Source: Amoeboaphelidium protococcarum (taxonomy: Eukaryota; Aphelidiomycota; Aphelidea). Taken from it: a stretch of 64,000 nucleotides of DNA. Where the stretch lies: the NCBI GenBank assembly GCA_023515745.1, contig JALECJ010000257.1:2420687-2484686 (forward strand), given 5' to 3'. The notes below the pieces were generated by a model, which was not told the DNA's origin, made no database searches, and saw nothing but the letters and a program-made list of their open reading frames with translations. A program made the position numbers and the translations under genes. Of the stretch, positions 35,601 to 46,293 are shown piece after piece. The number at the start of each line of letters is the position of its first letter. Positions within the stretch are counted from its first letter, which is position 1.

Positions 35601-35684
35601 TGATGTGGCAGCCTGTTCATCATCCTATTAAGGCGGGGATTCATCGATATCAATAAGATCTTCCCATCCAACCTAATCGCTCAT
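32658..35684 (-). CDS. SNF5: SNF5/SFH1-type chromatin-remodelling subunit with GATA zinc finger
   Basis: A 1008-residue single-exon protein. The N-terminus (1-200) is Gln-rich and disordered. The SNF5 domain spans about 225-520: [35 protein letters not shown], then [20 protein letters not shown] and [20 protein letters not shown], two related halves as in SMARCB1/INI1. Further on come acidic stretches and a long Gln/Asn/Met tract, and at the C-terminus a GATA-type zinc finger, [12 protein letters not shown]...LCNKCGLKY (C-X2-C-X20-C-X2-C). SNF5 is a core subunit of SWI/SNF or RSC remodelling complexes; the GATA finger would add DNA contact. SNF5-GATA fusions are known in some fungi. Poly-Gln runs mix CAG, CAA, TAG and TAA. 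Whether it is the SWI/SNF or RSC paralogue cannot be told. Confidence 0.88.
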
Positions 35685-35994
35685 GTTATCTATACTATTA
35701 TTATTTACGATATTAATGATAGGAAATGAATTTCAAGTATTTATACAAGTAGGAGGTTCAAAAATCAAATATGGTAATGAAAGGACGGTAAGACGCGGAT
35801 CGCCTTTGCTTGTTGAAGAGCGCTGTGAACTAGCGCGCCACGGTGAGAGCTAAATGCTCATTATAATCACAATTAAAAGCATTTAATTCTATAGCGTACA
35901 GTACCGTATAGGCATAGACATATATATTCAAGCGAAAGTGTTTTTTTTAAATTTAACTTATTTCATTCATTCAATTCAACTCAAATTATTGCAT
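35685..35994. promoter_or_regulatory. Spacer with poly-T tract
   Basis: About 310 bp upstream of SNF5, containing an 8-T run near 35941; presumably promoter and 3' UTR sequence. Confidence 0.35.
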
Positions 35995-37341
35995 TCAAAC
36001 CATTAAGAAGAGGGCGGCGGACAGGAGAGAGCCTGCTGCACCACTCAACATCATTGAAGAAGCACCGCTGGCCTGATCAAAAGACTGTGCCTATGCAGTC
36101 TTACCAGTATTGTTTCCACCAGCAGCCGGAGCAGTGGTGTTCTCAACAATGCCCGGAATGTGAGGAGTCACCGGAGCCTTGGACTTGTCGGCACTCATGA
36201 ACATGACCGACTTTGGCTGTGGGCAAGACGATCCCTGGCACAGACTCTTCTAGTTTCCAATGTACTCAGCAGTCTTGTTACCGATACATCCATAACCGTC
36301 AAAGAACACCAATCTCAGCTACTTGGCCTCTTCATCAGAGATCAGGTTAGAGGCGACAGTAGGATCAGCACCTGGAGACTTGACGTACTAGATTGTGCCG
36401 ACATTGACACCGCTGAGACCGCGACACTCATACTGGCGACCATCAGTCCAGTGCTTCTCTCCACCAAAGTTATTCTCATCAGTCACCACGACAGGGAAAT
36501 TCTGTCCAGGAGGCTGAGTGTTGTTGGCAGCGAATGTACCATTACCATTACAGGAGATCTTTACGGACAGGGCAGGTGCAGTCAGATTCTAGACGTACGG
36601 CTGATGACCGGTAGTCTGCAGCAGAGACTTACCACCACAGTTGAACTCATCATAAAAGGTCAGAGTCACACCATTGGCGTACTCCAACTTTGCTCTAGAG
36701 TAAATTGCATCACCACCAGGGCCAGTCAAGATCGACACTGAGTGGATGTCTGTACCATTGAGACCACGACATTCACCAGACTTACCATCGACCCAGTGCT
36801 TGATACCAGCATACTCTTCCTGCTCGAACAGAATGGCTCCGTAATCAACACATGGGCACGTAGAGTTGGCGCTGTTATCGCATGATGTAGAGCGCGGCTT
36901 GCACTCCTTAGGAGGCAAAGCAGGTGCACCATAAGCAGGAGCATTCTACGCAGGTGCAGGCGCAGGCTATGCGCCACCGTAATTGCCACCAGCAGGAGAA
37001 GCAGATGGCTGATTGCCGCCATAGTTACCACCAGCTGGAGCATTCTGTGCAGGAGCTGGTGCAGGCTAAGCGCCAGGTGGACAAGGAGCCTCAGCAGGCT
37101 TTGTGGATGGCTGAGGAGCGGGAGCTGGATGAGCTGGAGCTGGAACAGGAGCAGCCGGTGCTTGTTGTGCAGGAGCAGGAACAGGTGCAGCTGGCTATGG
37201 AGCAGGAGTGGCAGGCGCTGGCTTGCCTTCAGTAGGACAAGGAGCCTTGGCAGGAGCAGCAGATGGCTATTGCGCGCCATAATTTTGCGCGTTAATCGTC
37301 ACCAGGACAGTAGCTAAAGCGATTAAATAATTGTACTTCAT
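35995..37341 (-). CDS. Secreted Ala/Pro-rich protein with two related Cys-containing domains, probably GPI-anchored
   Basis: A 448-residue protein: signal peptide (MKYNYLIALATVLVTINA), an Ala/Pro/Gln-rich stalk to about residue 145 built of PAPA and YGGNQPSASPAGG-type units, then two related domains. Domain 1 has EEYAGIKHWVDGKSGECRGL and domain 2 has NNFGGEKHWTDGRQYECRGL; each is followed by a Phe/Tyr-Asp-Cys-Gly strand (TFYDEFNCGGKSL; VFFDGYGCIGNKTA). The NFGG...W...CRGLSG...V pattern resembles beta/gamma-crystallin Greek-key motifs, which often bind calcium, but this is a guess from pattern. A Ser/Ala-rich C-terminus ending in a hydrophobic stretch (SMMLSGAAGSLLSAALFLMV) suggests a GPI anchor. 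Function unknown; a cell-surface or adhesion role is plausible. Confidence 0.75.
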
Positions 37342-38015
37342 TTTCAAATAAAATCTATATCAGTTGCGTGTAATTATTATTATTTGGAGTAATGTATTGA
37401 TGCAAAGAGATGGAAAGAGGGAATGTCACAGAGATATCATTCTAACTTCAAGGTATGATCTTGGTGTATCCAATGACCAGATCTTGACCAATCATTTGGC
37501 CAACGATGCAACCGTGTAACGCCAATTGGCTAATCAGAGACTCGGAATCCATTGACGACAAAGTCATGCGTAATAGCCACATCGATTATAACTATAAGCT
37601 GGCACAGAGCTAGAGAATCACGTTAACTATACGGCTTAACCTTTGCAAATGAAACACTGCTCAGCGTTTAGCTTTGTTTTCGCACGTGTTATATGGCCAG
37701 ACATCGTATGAATGAATGATGGAGTACTGTAGTTCGCTGTAAACAAAGTCAAATAAGGTTCATGTACTGTATTTGAATCAAATAATCCCTGCCACTTCTA
37801 AATATTCCAATGTAACATCTGATCAGTTTTGTTACATGTTGCAACGTTGTTAATTCGTGACTAATTACCACCAAAGTAAAGTGCACCCATCAGCGTATCG
37901 CTGTAGTTAGTCTCGCAGGTCTTAATGTAAGACAGCACCCAACTACTAACTCCACTTAATTGAATGGTAGATGTGAAATGAGAATATAAAATCAATCTTG
38001 TTGACAAGAACCTGT
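37342..38015. other. Spacer, no gene seen
   Basis: About 670 bp between two minus-strand genes, holding the promoter of the two-domain surface protein. No supported frame, repeat or RNA gene. Confidence 0.35.
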
Positions 38016-41000
38016 TCATTCAATCTTACATAGTAAGTCACCCACACTCAGCGAGTCATTGTTTTGGACGTGTATCTCCTTTACAGTACCAGCCACAGGC
38101 GCAGAAACTGTGGCCTCCATCTTCATGGCCGACATGACGAAGAGTGGATCACCAACCTTCACCGCTTGTCCTTCCTTGACACGAATTTCAACCACAGATC
38201 CGCTCATGGAGGCTGCAACTTCATTCTTGTTGGCAGGATTAGCCTTTGGTCTGGTCTTAACCTCAGACGCTGATGCCTTGTCCTTGACTGTGATTGCACG
38301 CGTCTGCCCATTCAATGAGAAGAACACCTCCCTCTCATCATCCTTTGATGACTGACCAACAGCGAGTAGTTTAATGATCAGTGTCTTGCCGTCCTCGATA
38401 TCCACAGTGCATTCTTCATTGATCTTCATTGCAGATAAAAAGAATCTGGTAGGCAGCACAGAGACATCACCGAATTTCGCCTTGAACTCCATAAACTCTT
38501 TAAATACCGCAGGATACTACACAGAAGATGACAAATCCTCCTCAGATATAGGACCATACTAGCTATACAAATCTTAACGTAGTGCATCAAAATCAAACGG
38601 CTTCATGCTGGCACCAGGGCGGCCCTCAATCTTCTCTCTTCCTCTCAATATCTTGCCACGTAATTCTTCATTAAATCCGTACGGTGGCTATCCAAGATAA
38701 CCTTGAAAGTATTCAATTACACTGCGAGGAAAGTCCAATTCACCGGCGCGCTCATAAACATCCTACTCAGTCAACTTGTTCGATACCATAAATTGCGCCA
38801 AATCTCCCACAACTTTACTAGATGGCGTGACTTTCACGATGTCACCACAGATGCGGTTAGCCTCGACATACGCTTTCTTCACCTGCGTCCATCTTTCTCC
38901 AAGTCCCATAGATGTGGCCTAGAACAGCAGATTCGTATACTAACCGCCAGGCATTTGATGCGTCAACACTTCAGAAGAAGGATTACCAACCTTTGGATCA
39001 AAGCACTGATACAGCAATCTGATCTGCTCCCAGTACTCATTCAATATCTAAATATGCTCATACTTGACACCTAAATCATACTCAGTGTTCTGCAGTGCAT
39101 AAATCAAGGTACCTGCACATGGCTACGACGTCTACCCACTCAACGCGTCAATTGCAACATCAATAACATCTGCACCACTCTCTACACATGCAATCATAGT
39201 TGAAACTCCAACTGATGCAGTGTCATGCGTGTGTACATGGATAACCAAATCTGGATACTACGCACGGATAGAGCCTATTAGCAGCTTGGCAGACTTGGGA
39301 GTCAGTAAACCGGCCATATCCTTGATTCCCAGGATATGAATACCATACTTGACCAGCTTTTCAACCAGAGCCAGATAATATGGTAAATCATAGCGTCCAT
39401 TAACTTTAGTGGCCTCAAAGACATCACCAGTGTAGCAGAATGTTCCCTCACAAATGCCACCAGCAGCTTTCACAGCCTTAATGCCAAGCTCCAGATTCTC
39501 AACATAGTTCAAAGAGTCAAACACTCTAAAGATATCAACGCCCGCATCTTTCGCCTTCTTACAGAATTAAAAAATAACATTATCAGGATAGGACGTGTAT
39601 CCAACTGCATTTGCACCTCTCAACAACATCTGAAATGGAATGTTGGGTATAGCCTTACGCAAACGACGCAATCTATCAAATGGACACTCATGCAAGAACT
39701 ACAGGCTAACGTCAAACGTCGCACCACCCCAACATTCCAATGAGAAGGCATGCTTCAACAGATGAGAAGTTAGCGGAGCAATCTTCAACATATCAATAGT
39801 ACGAAGTCTAGTGGCGAGCAGAGATTGATGAGCATCGCGCATGGTGGTGTCCATAATCAACGGTGTGGGGTGTTTGCGAACAGCTTTGGCAAAGGCCTAA
39901 GGTCCTTCAGTTAAGAACACATAGCGCCAACCTCCATCCTCAGGACGCATAGGCTCATGAAGATACTGAATAGGGATGTCTGCAGGTAGTTTAGGCAACA
40001 AAGGATCATGATCTCTCAAACCAGGCTCTCCCGACTAACCTTTGATTTAAGAACCATTCACAGCGACATCAGCTAAATAATTCAACAACTTCTACGCTCT
40101 GTTCTTCCCACTCCCAAACATAACTCTTTTGACCTTTTCAAAGTACGATGGCAGGCATTCATCCAAGTGGGTGGTGTAAACATGTCCAGACTCAAATATC
40201 TCAGATTGCAACAGAGCATACAGGAAACCAATATTAGTCTTGACTCCTCTAACGCGAAACTCCATCAGAGCCCTTAGCATTTTACGTCTTGCAATATCAA
40301 AGTCTGAAGCATAGGTGATACATTTCACCAGAAGAGAGTCATAATACGGAGAAATGACAAATCCAGCATGCGCAAAACCATCCAGTCTTACACCATTTCC
40401 TCCTGCGGAACGATAAACTTACAACTTACCAGCATCCGGAGCAAAACTGTTCAGAGCATCTTCCGTGGTAATTCTGCATTAAATGGCATACCCACGCGGC
40501 TTTAACATATTCTACTTGAACCCAATTTCCTTCAACTCCTGACCGGCAGCAATACGAATTTGAGCCGCGATAAGATCAATACCCAAAATCTCCTCCGTAA
40601 CAGTATGCTCTACCTGGATACGAGGATTGATCTCAATGAAATAGCAATGACCACCGGATGATTTCAAGTCTTCAGTGTACGGCTGATCACAATTTTCAGC
40701 CAGAAATTCAACAGTCCCCGCATTGACATATCCACTGATCCTGGCAATCTTCACAGCATCACTCAGGATCTTGTCACGCAGAGTGGGATGTAAAGTACCG
40801 GGTGGACTTGGAGCAATCTCAACCACTTTTTAATGACGACGCTGCACGGAACAGTCTCTTTCGAACAAGTGCATGACATTATCAAAAGTATCTCCCTGCT
40901 TGACAATCTCACTTCTGTACTTGAGCTGACTATTAACGCTGTCATTAATATTCTGCCCTTCAATAGCATTGTAAGAGTCTGCCAATATTTGTACTTCAAT

Positions 41001-41795
41001 ATGTTTGGCCTTCTGAATCAATTTCTCCACAAACACCGTGCCATCACCAAAAGCAGATTTCGCTTCACTCTGACAGCGGCTAAAGATGGCATCAATGTCC
41101 TTATAGTCAGCCTCAGTCTTGACCATCCTCATACCACGACCACCTCCACCCATGGCGGCCTTGATGATGATAGGGAGGCCGTACTTGTCCACGAATTACT
41201 TCACTTCTTAAACAGACTACACAGGGCCATTACTTCCTGGAACACACTACACTTTACAGACATCAGCAACGAGATGTCTGGCAGCTACTTTGTCACCCAG
41301 AGCCTTGATCAGTGCTGTGGGTGGACCTACAAATGCAATTCCAGCCTCACGAACCTTACGAGCAAACTCGGCATTCTCTGATAGAAAACCATATCCTACA
41401 CTCTTATTAGATAACAAAATTATTAAGTAAAATGATATATACAAAGAACTATGTGTCAAATTACCTGCATGAATAACATCTGCATTCCTCTGTTTAGCAA
41501 TGCGGATAATCTCGTCAATTTACAGGTAAGCACCAACTGGGGTGTACTAACCTTCTTCGCCAATCTACCAAGCTTCATCAGCCTTGTATCTATGCATAGA
41601 ATAGCGATCCTCATAACTATAAATTGCAATAGTCTTCAAACCAAGCTCATGCGCAGACCGGGCAATTCTAATACTAATTTCTCCTCTGTTGGCTATCAAG
41701 ATGGTTTTGAACTTCAGAGGTGCATTCGCCAAATCATCAAGGATGTTGGGACTATTCACCAAACTATCCGTACTCTAAGCTCCTTACAAAGGCAT
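38016..41795 (-). CDS. PYC: Pyruvate carboxylase
   Basis: Two exons, complement(join(38016..41395, 41465..41795)), give 1236 residues; the 69-nt intron starts GTAATT and ends GTGTAG. Domains: biotin carboxylase (about 20-500) with [30 protein letters not shown], the glycine loop [13 protein letters not shown] and [16 protein letters not shown]; carboxyltransferase (about 570-860) with [16 protein letters not shown] and [14 protein letters not shown] segments and [11 protein letters not shown]-terminal biotin carrier with AMKME, the biotinylated Lys near residue 1201, 35 residues from the end. It makes oxaloacetate from pyruvate, bicarbonate and ATP for anaplerosis and gluconeogenesis. Fungal PYC is about 1,180 residues and cytosolic; the extra length is partly an N-terminal extension of about 30 residues without a clear presequence. 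Confidence 0.96.
41396..41464 (-). other. Spliceosomal intron in the pyruvate carboxylase gene
   Basis: 69 nt, donor GTAATT, acceptor GTGTAG. It splits the conserved biotin carboxylase segment [10 protein letters not shown], so the junction is fixed by the family sequence. Confidence 0.9.
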
Positions 41796-42102
41796 TTTAG
41801 GAATTTAATTCTTCACTTAGGTAATTGCTAATAGTCTATATTGTAATGATCCCTAGTTTCTCTGCAAACTTGAATCACAGCGCAAGCTCAAGAAGAAATC
41901 AAAGCAAGTCAGGGAGCGAACGCGAAAGGAACATGCGACGCGACATCGAAGTGAAACATCACGCGCAACACCGTTAGAGGAATTTACTGTACAGTACAGC
42001 AGTGAAATTGGAAAGACATCGCCATGTCATAGAGCTTTGAAAGTATAAAGGACATATAGTTTTTAATGTATTTCTAATATTATTAATTCAACAAAATTCA
42101 AT
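41796..42102. other. Spacer upstream of pyruvate carboxylase
   Basis: About 306 bp, no gene seen; presumed promoter. Confidence 0.35.
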
Positions 42103-43227
42103 TCACTAACCAGGTGTTGGAGCAGACAATACAATCATTGAGTCTTAAGCCTACTACTACAGTTGTGGTTGCGCGGGAGTCTGATTTGCACCATCACTTT
42201 ATTATTAGGAGGACTATGATGATGATGGTGCTGGTGCAGATGTTAGAATTGACGGAACTTCAGAAGAAGTGATTTAATTTGTTGATGCAGTTGGTGCGCC
42301 AAGAACCACAAGCGGCTGAGATTATTATTATGGGGCTGGAGGCGGAGGAGCTGGTGCGGAAACTTATGTCTGAGTGACTTGACCTCTGTCGACGAAACAT
42401 CGATTGGCACCACCATTTAATTTAACAACGATAGACCACTGTGAACACTCGCTAAATTAATGCTGTCTTGCGCCCTTCTAAATCACAGGATCCATCAAGT
42501 ACGGATTTCCATCGAGCGGAGTACATTGAGGGAGATTACCGGGTCCTCTAGGCCATTAGACATTCTGCGAGTCGTGCGCGCTACCAAACATGTGACCACA
42601 TTCATGAGTGACAGTCTGTACAAAAGTGTCATAGTCCACTTTAACACCGCGCTAATTGGTTGTAACAACGGCAGCGTTATAGCCATTCGCGTCACATACA
42701 CCACCATTTACGCCCTGATCAGAGTAGTCGCCATAAGCAAGACCCAGAGTGCCAGAAAAGTCGATATGTGTGATCATAACAACACCACAAGCATTGGAGG
42801 TGCTGGGAGATTATTGTGCCATGAGATTACGGAACAGCGGGGTTTAGGACTTTGATCTAATACCATCTCCAAGAGCTTGCAGCATGTAATGGACATCGTT
42901 ATAATTCTGGTAGATATTGGCTCCAGCATCAGAAGACGCGTCAAGTACGCGAATATCCATCACGGGGGTGCCAATATTGAAAGTGCTCTAAAAATTCATG
43001 CTTGCGGCATTAAGGACAGTAAGAGCTTCACTCTTGGCAGCAGTAACAGGATCAGGCTGGCCATTAAAAGTAGCGACATAAGATGGATGCAATATGACTA
43101 CCATGGGACAGTCTTTACCGTAAGCTTGATTCTATACCAGAATATTGCTAGGATTAGCAGGGATCATTGCAGCTTGTACCAGCGACACAGAGATAACCAG
43201 AGAAGAGATTAAGTGTTTAAGTAGCAT
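42103..43227 (-). CDS. Secreted zinc metalloprotease, metzincin (M12B/reprolysin-like)
   Basis: A 374-residue protein with a signal peptide (MLLKHLISSLVISVSLVQA). The catalytic domain holds the extended zinc site HECGHMFGSAHD near residue 214 (HEXXHXXGXXHD, three His ligands and the metzincin Asp) and the Met-turn in YLMDPVI near 252. Upstream, NACGVVMITHIDFSGTLGLA resembles the fourth strand region of reprolysin/ADAM proteases. After the domain comes a Pro/Ser/Gln-rich tail (about 300-374) with UAR-rich glutamine and no transmembrane or GPI segment. There is no separate propeptide of ADAM size, as the catalytic domain starts soon after the signal peptide. Likely a secreted protease; substrate unknown. 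It sits next to other secreted-protein genes. Confidence 0.8.
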
Positions 43228-43488
43228 TATTAAATTCTATTGCAGTGAGCAGTCTAGATATATTTCTATTAAATAATATTTATATTCAATATGCAAAAGA
43301 GAACATACTTCACAAAACCGCTGAGCATATCAACCATCCCCGGATCATGCTTTTTCATGCAATCTGCGAGGTTTGATTGGCTCGGCAGTGCGTGATAAGG
43401 GGATGGAGATGTAGTTAGAGCATATGACCGAGCATTTCGTTCTGATATATCAATTTAATAGATAAGGCATTACTGCGACAATTAACTA

Positions 43489-43971
43489 TCAGAACGCTCT
43501 ATATTTTTATCTATATAAAATACTCTAATTTGCCATTGGCTACAGTGAATTTTGCGTTTTAATACCAGCCCACATTGTCAACATCACATGGGCCTGGAGA
43601 CAGGCACGTAACCAAGACATTGCATCGCTATTATCAATTAACTACAGAATATTACGACAAACTGTAATAAAGATTGAGAGATGCACCAAAACTAATTGGT
43701 GCCAAGAACACACCATCAAAGTTAAGACAACTCCTAATAGTAGCGAGTACAGTCTCTCTATAATTTTAACCAGTCGAGTGGCTCTTGCCCAACCCAGAAT
43801 AGCACTATAAAAGAAATTTATCTCTTCTTTAAAGTCATCACAAAGAGCTTTATCAGCGAAATTATTTAGAAATTAGATAATCCTAATTTAGATAATCCTA
43901 AAAACAGGTACAAAAGACAGATCTCCAGCTCTATAAATAGCAACTGCTGATGCTATTTCAGGCGGGATCAT
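43489..43971 (-). CDS. Possible small membrane protein, hypothetical
   Basis: A 160-codon frame starting MIPPEIASAVAIYRAGDLSF, containing a short internal repeat RIIQIRIIQ and a hydrophobic region LYSLLLGVVLTLMVCSWHQ LVLVHLSIFITVC that could form one or two membrane helices. Five codons are TAA/TAG. It lies on the minus strand in an 850-bp gap. I recognise no family. Chance frames of this length are common when TGA is the only stop, so support is weak. Confidence 0.3.
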
Positions 43972-44081
43972 TATATGGACTGACTATAAAGCTGAAAATT
44001 TTGAGTATCTTTTTGTTTTATCTTATCAATAGAAAATAGAATACCAGTTAATTATTATTATTATATATCATCGTTAATTCA

Positions 44082-44630
44082 ATGAAGTATAACGTGTTAA
44101 ACTCCTTCGTTGGTGCAATGGTAGTCGCTGGCGCTGTTGTTTCAGCACAGAAGCCCTGTGACAAGGCAGATTAGTATCTGGTGAATCAGACTTTCACTCT
44201 ATACCCTGCCAGTAGATTCAGTAGAGATGGTGTTGATAGAAAGCTGGGAGGTACAGTCAAAGTTATGGATGGTTGTACCTTCCAAGTGTCAAATTTGACC
44301 ATTGTCCCAGCAGGTCAGAATACGTACTGGTATGGTATTCCTAAGGGGTAGCCGACAGCTGAAGAGGCAGGTCCAAATGGTGTCACGTTATTCCCTAGAA
44401 TTGTCAACTCTAGATTGGCTTCTTACAATGGACAGGTGCTAAGCTTTAGTCTATCTCAGGTGTCATGGTCTGATATGGATGGTATCGGTGTTTATACTGA
44501 AGCAGACAACCGTATGTATATGCACGCCTTCTGGGTTGAATAGAGAGATACGTCCGGAGCTGCAAGCAGTGCATTATACGGAGCCAGTATTCTGATGTCA
44601 TGCATGCTTCTTCTAATGGTATTGCTTTGA
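44082..44630 (+). CDS. Secreted DM13-like surface protein, probably GPI-anchored
   Basis: A 182-residue protein: signal peptide (MKYNVLNSFVGAMVVAGAVVSA), one domain of about 130 residues, then a C-terminal hydrophobic tail (ALYGASILMSCMLLLMVLL) after a small-residue site (SGAAS), the plan of a GPI-anchored protein. The segment GTVKVMDGCTFQVSNLTIVP followed by YWYGIP matches the DM13/DOMON-like pattern (a G-x-V-x-V-x-x-C-T-F-x-V-x-N-F strand, then Y-W/F-x-G), a fold linked to redox or heme-type surface chemistry in animals and fungi. The conserved Cys is present (DGCTF). The role is inferred only from this pattern. It is transcribed away from the metalloprotease. Confidence 0.7.
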
Positions 44631-44716
44631 TTGAGAATGATTTTTGATAGAATAGTTTAAATACAATATTGAAATGCACCTTTACGCTCCAATGGATTGA
44701 TAGCATTAAATCTTTT

Positions 44717-44805
44717 ACAACATATGTCACATCAACAAACTGATCTCACAACTTATGTCACATCAACAAATTGATCTTACAACAAGTGTCACATCAACAG
44801 AAACT
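44717..44805 (+). repeat. Tandem repeat, 31-bp unit, three copies
   Basis: Units at 44717-44747, 44748-44778 and a partial at 44779-44805 share ACAAC..TGTCACATCAACA and TTGATCT. They lie about 90 bp after the DM13-like stop codon, probably in or near its 3' UTR. Confidence 0.8.
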
Positions 44806-45656
44806 AAAGCGCGTCCTCAGGAGACCGTAGCGGCTATCTTGCATTAAAATGGCTACTGTCTTGTCGAGTCGACTAAAATTACATATTTTACACCGTAGCC
44901 GAGTTCTCTTAATTCTCCACATTTAAATAAATGACTTGTTTAGACTTTTAGACGTGTCGACTTGAAACCACCAATGATGATCGATGCTGAACATTCTCCT
45001 TCTCCAACGTTGCAACGACGCGCGCTGACGACCGTTCCTGTTTCATCCGGCGAAGTAAATGATGTTCCACATACTCCTCCTCCCAGTCATATCGAATGAA
45101 TGCCCGCTTGCCCTTGATCTATTTTGGAGGATTTAACGGTGGTAATTAACGCGAGTATACTCTTTGCAATCGTCGTGTACCCAAGTTTGCATGTACTATA
45201 GTCTTTCTACTGAACATCTATTTCTATACAAAAATGTCCAGATTTTTTGGCCCCCTTTCTACAGTGTTACGATCGGACGCAATCCCAACACGGTCATGTA
45301 GAGTATCTCCTGCTAATTTTTAATCTTGTGTCAGTCTCTAATCTCGATTCTCATCATGGCTCAACTTATTGGCAGATGATAATTGAAATTCAAAATTTCC
45401 CAAGTTTTGTATAAAATTATCAATTTCAGAGTTCATCGCAAATAGTAATGTATCGTACGATTGCAATCTTCAAGGGAAATTCTGTACAATTGAAAACAAC
45501 GTTGCGACAGCAGATGAAAAGAGACGCGGCTAATGAAACGGTCTCCGCACGGCATCAAAGTTTAATCTAATAAAGAGCATTTCCTCAGTAAGAATCATTA
45601 TAAACAATAACAGTGTAGCGCAATAAAGTATATCAAAACACAGTGGTTCATATATA
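44806..45656. other. Spacer, no confident gene
   Basis: About 850 bp. A 41-codon frame beginning near 44973 (MMIDAEHSPSPTLQRRA) has protein-like composition but no partner exon that I could find. Otherwise nothing is supported. Confidence 0.35.
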
Positions 45657-46044
45657 TCATTAATCCTCAACTGAATCTTTAAGATCAGCCTTGACAGCAG
45701 ACTTCTTCAATTGCTTTCGCTCCTGAGATGCTTTACGCTAGGCATCGCGCTCTTACTATTTCTCTTACTTGGCCTCCTCAACTTACCTCAAAATAGCATC
45801 TTTAAACGGGAGACTATTTGGAATACCAATTTATTTAGGCTTTCGTCTAAGCTATGGCTTCTTCTTGGCATCCTTCTTCAACTTCTTGTGATGATCGCGC
45901 ACCTTTTTTTAGATTTTATACTTCATTCCGGCAGATTGCCTTTTACTCTTATGCTCTACACACATATATTAGTAAGCCAGTTATATCATTATGATTTGCA
46001 TAAAATATTTTAAAATAGAAGTTTATATTACTTTTAGCCACCAT
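45657..46044 (-). CDS. Stand-alone Grn1 domain protein (GNL3/NUG1 N-terminal domain)
   Basis: Two exons, complement(join(45657..45955, 46032..46044)), give 103 residues; exon 1 is only 13 nt and the 76-nt intron (GTAATA...GTGTGTAG) restores the family sequence KKHKSKRQSAGMKYKIQKKV. The rest, RDHHKKLKKDAKKKPQLRRK then IGIPNSLPFKDAILRQVEEA, is the GN3L_Grn1 domain that heads nucleostemin-type GTPases and binds pre-ribosomes in the nucleolus. Here TGA follows directly after a basic coiled-coil stretch, so the circularly permuted GTPase domain is absent. It may act as a small ribosome-biogenesis factor, or the GTPase may be a separate gene. It is divergent from the HDAC gene with 249 bp between them. 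Confidence 0.8.
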
Positions 46045-46293
46045 AATTCCAAGTCTACTCTGGTGTGTTTTAAATTGTGGTAAATTTGACGCGTTTTCCT
46101 CAACTTGAGCGAAGTGAGAAGTTTCCACTACTGAATGAAGCCATCGTTCAGAGCGAGCGCTTCTTTTACCGTTCTTTCAAAGTTATTGCCTTAATCAACA
46201 CAACATCTTTCTTATTATTGCTGTTGTTCTAGTTAGGTGTATTTTATTTTTTGCTGAATAATAACCTCCTTCCGATAAATCGCGGGAATAGTT

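Noticed and set aside
36160..36741. 193-codon plus-strand frame
   Set aside because: Antisense to the two-domain surface protein, whose repeats and Cys pattern identify the real strand.
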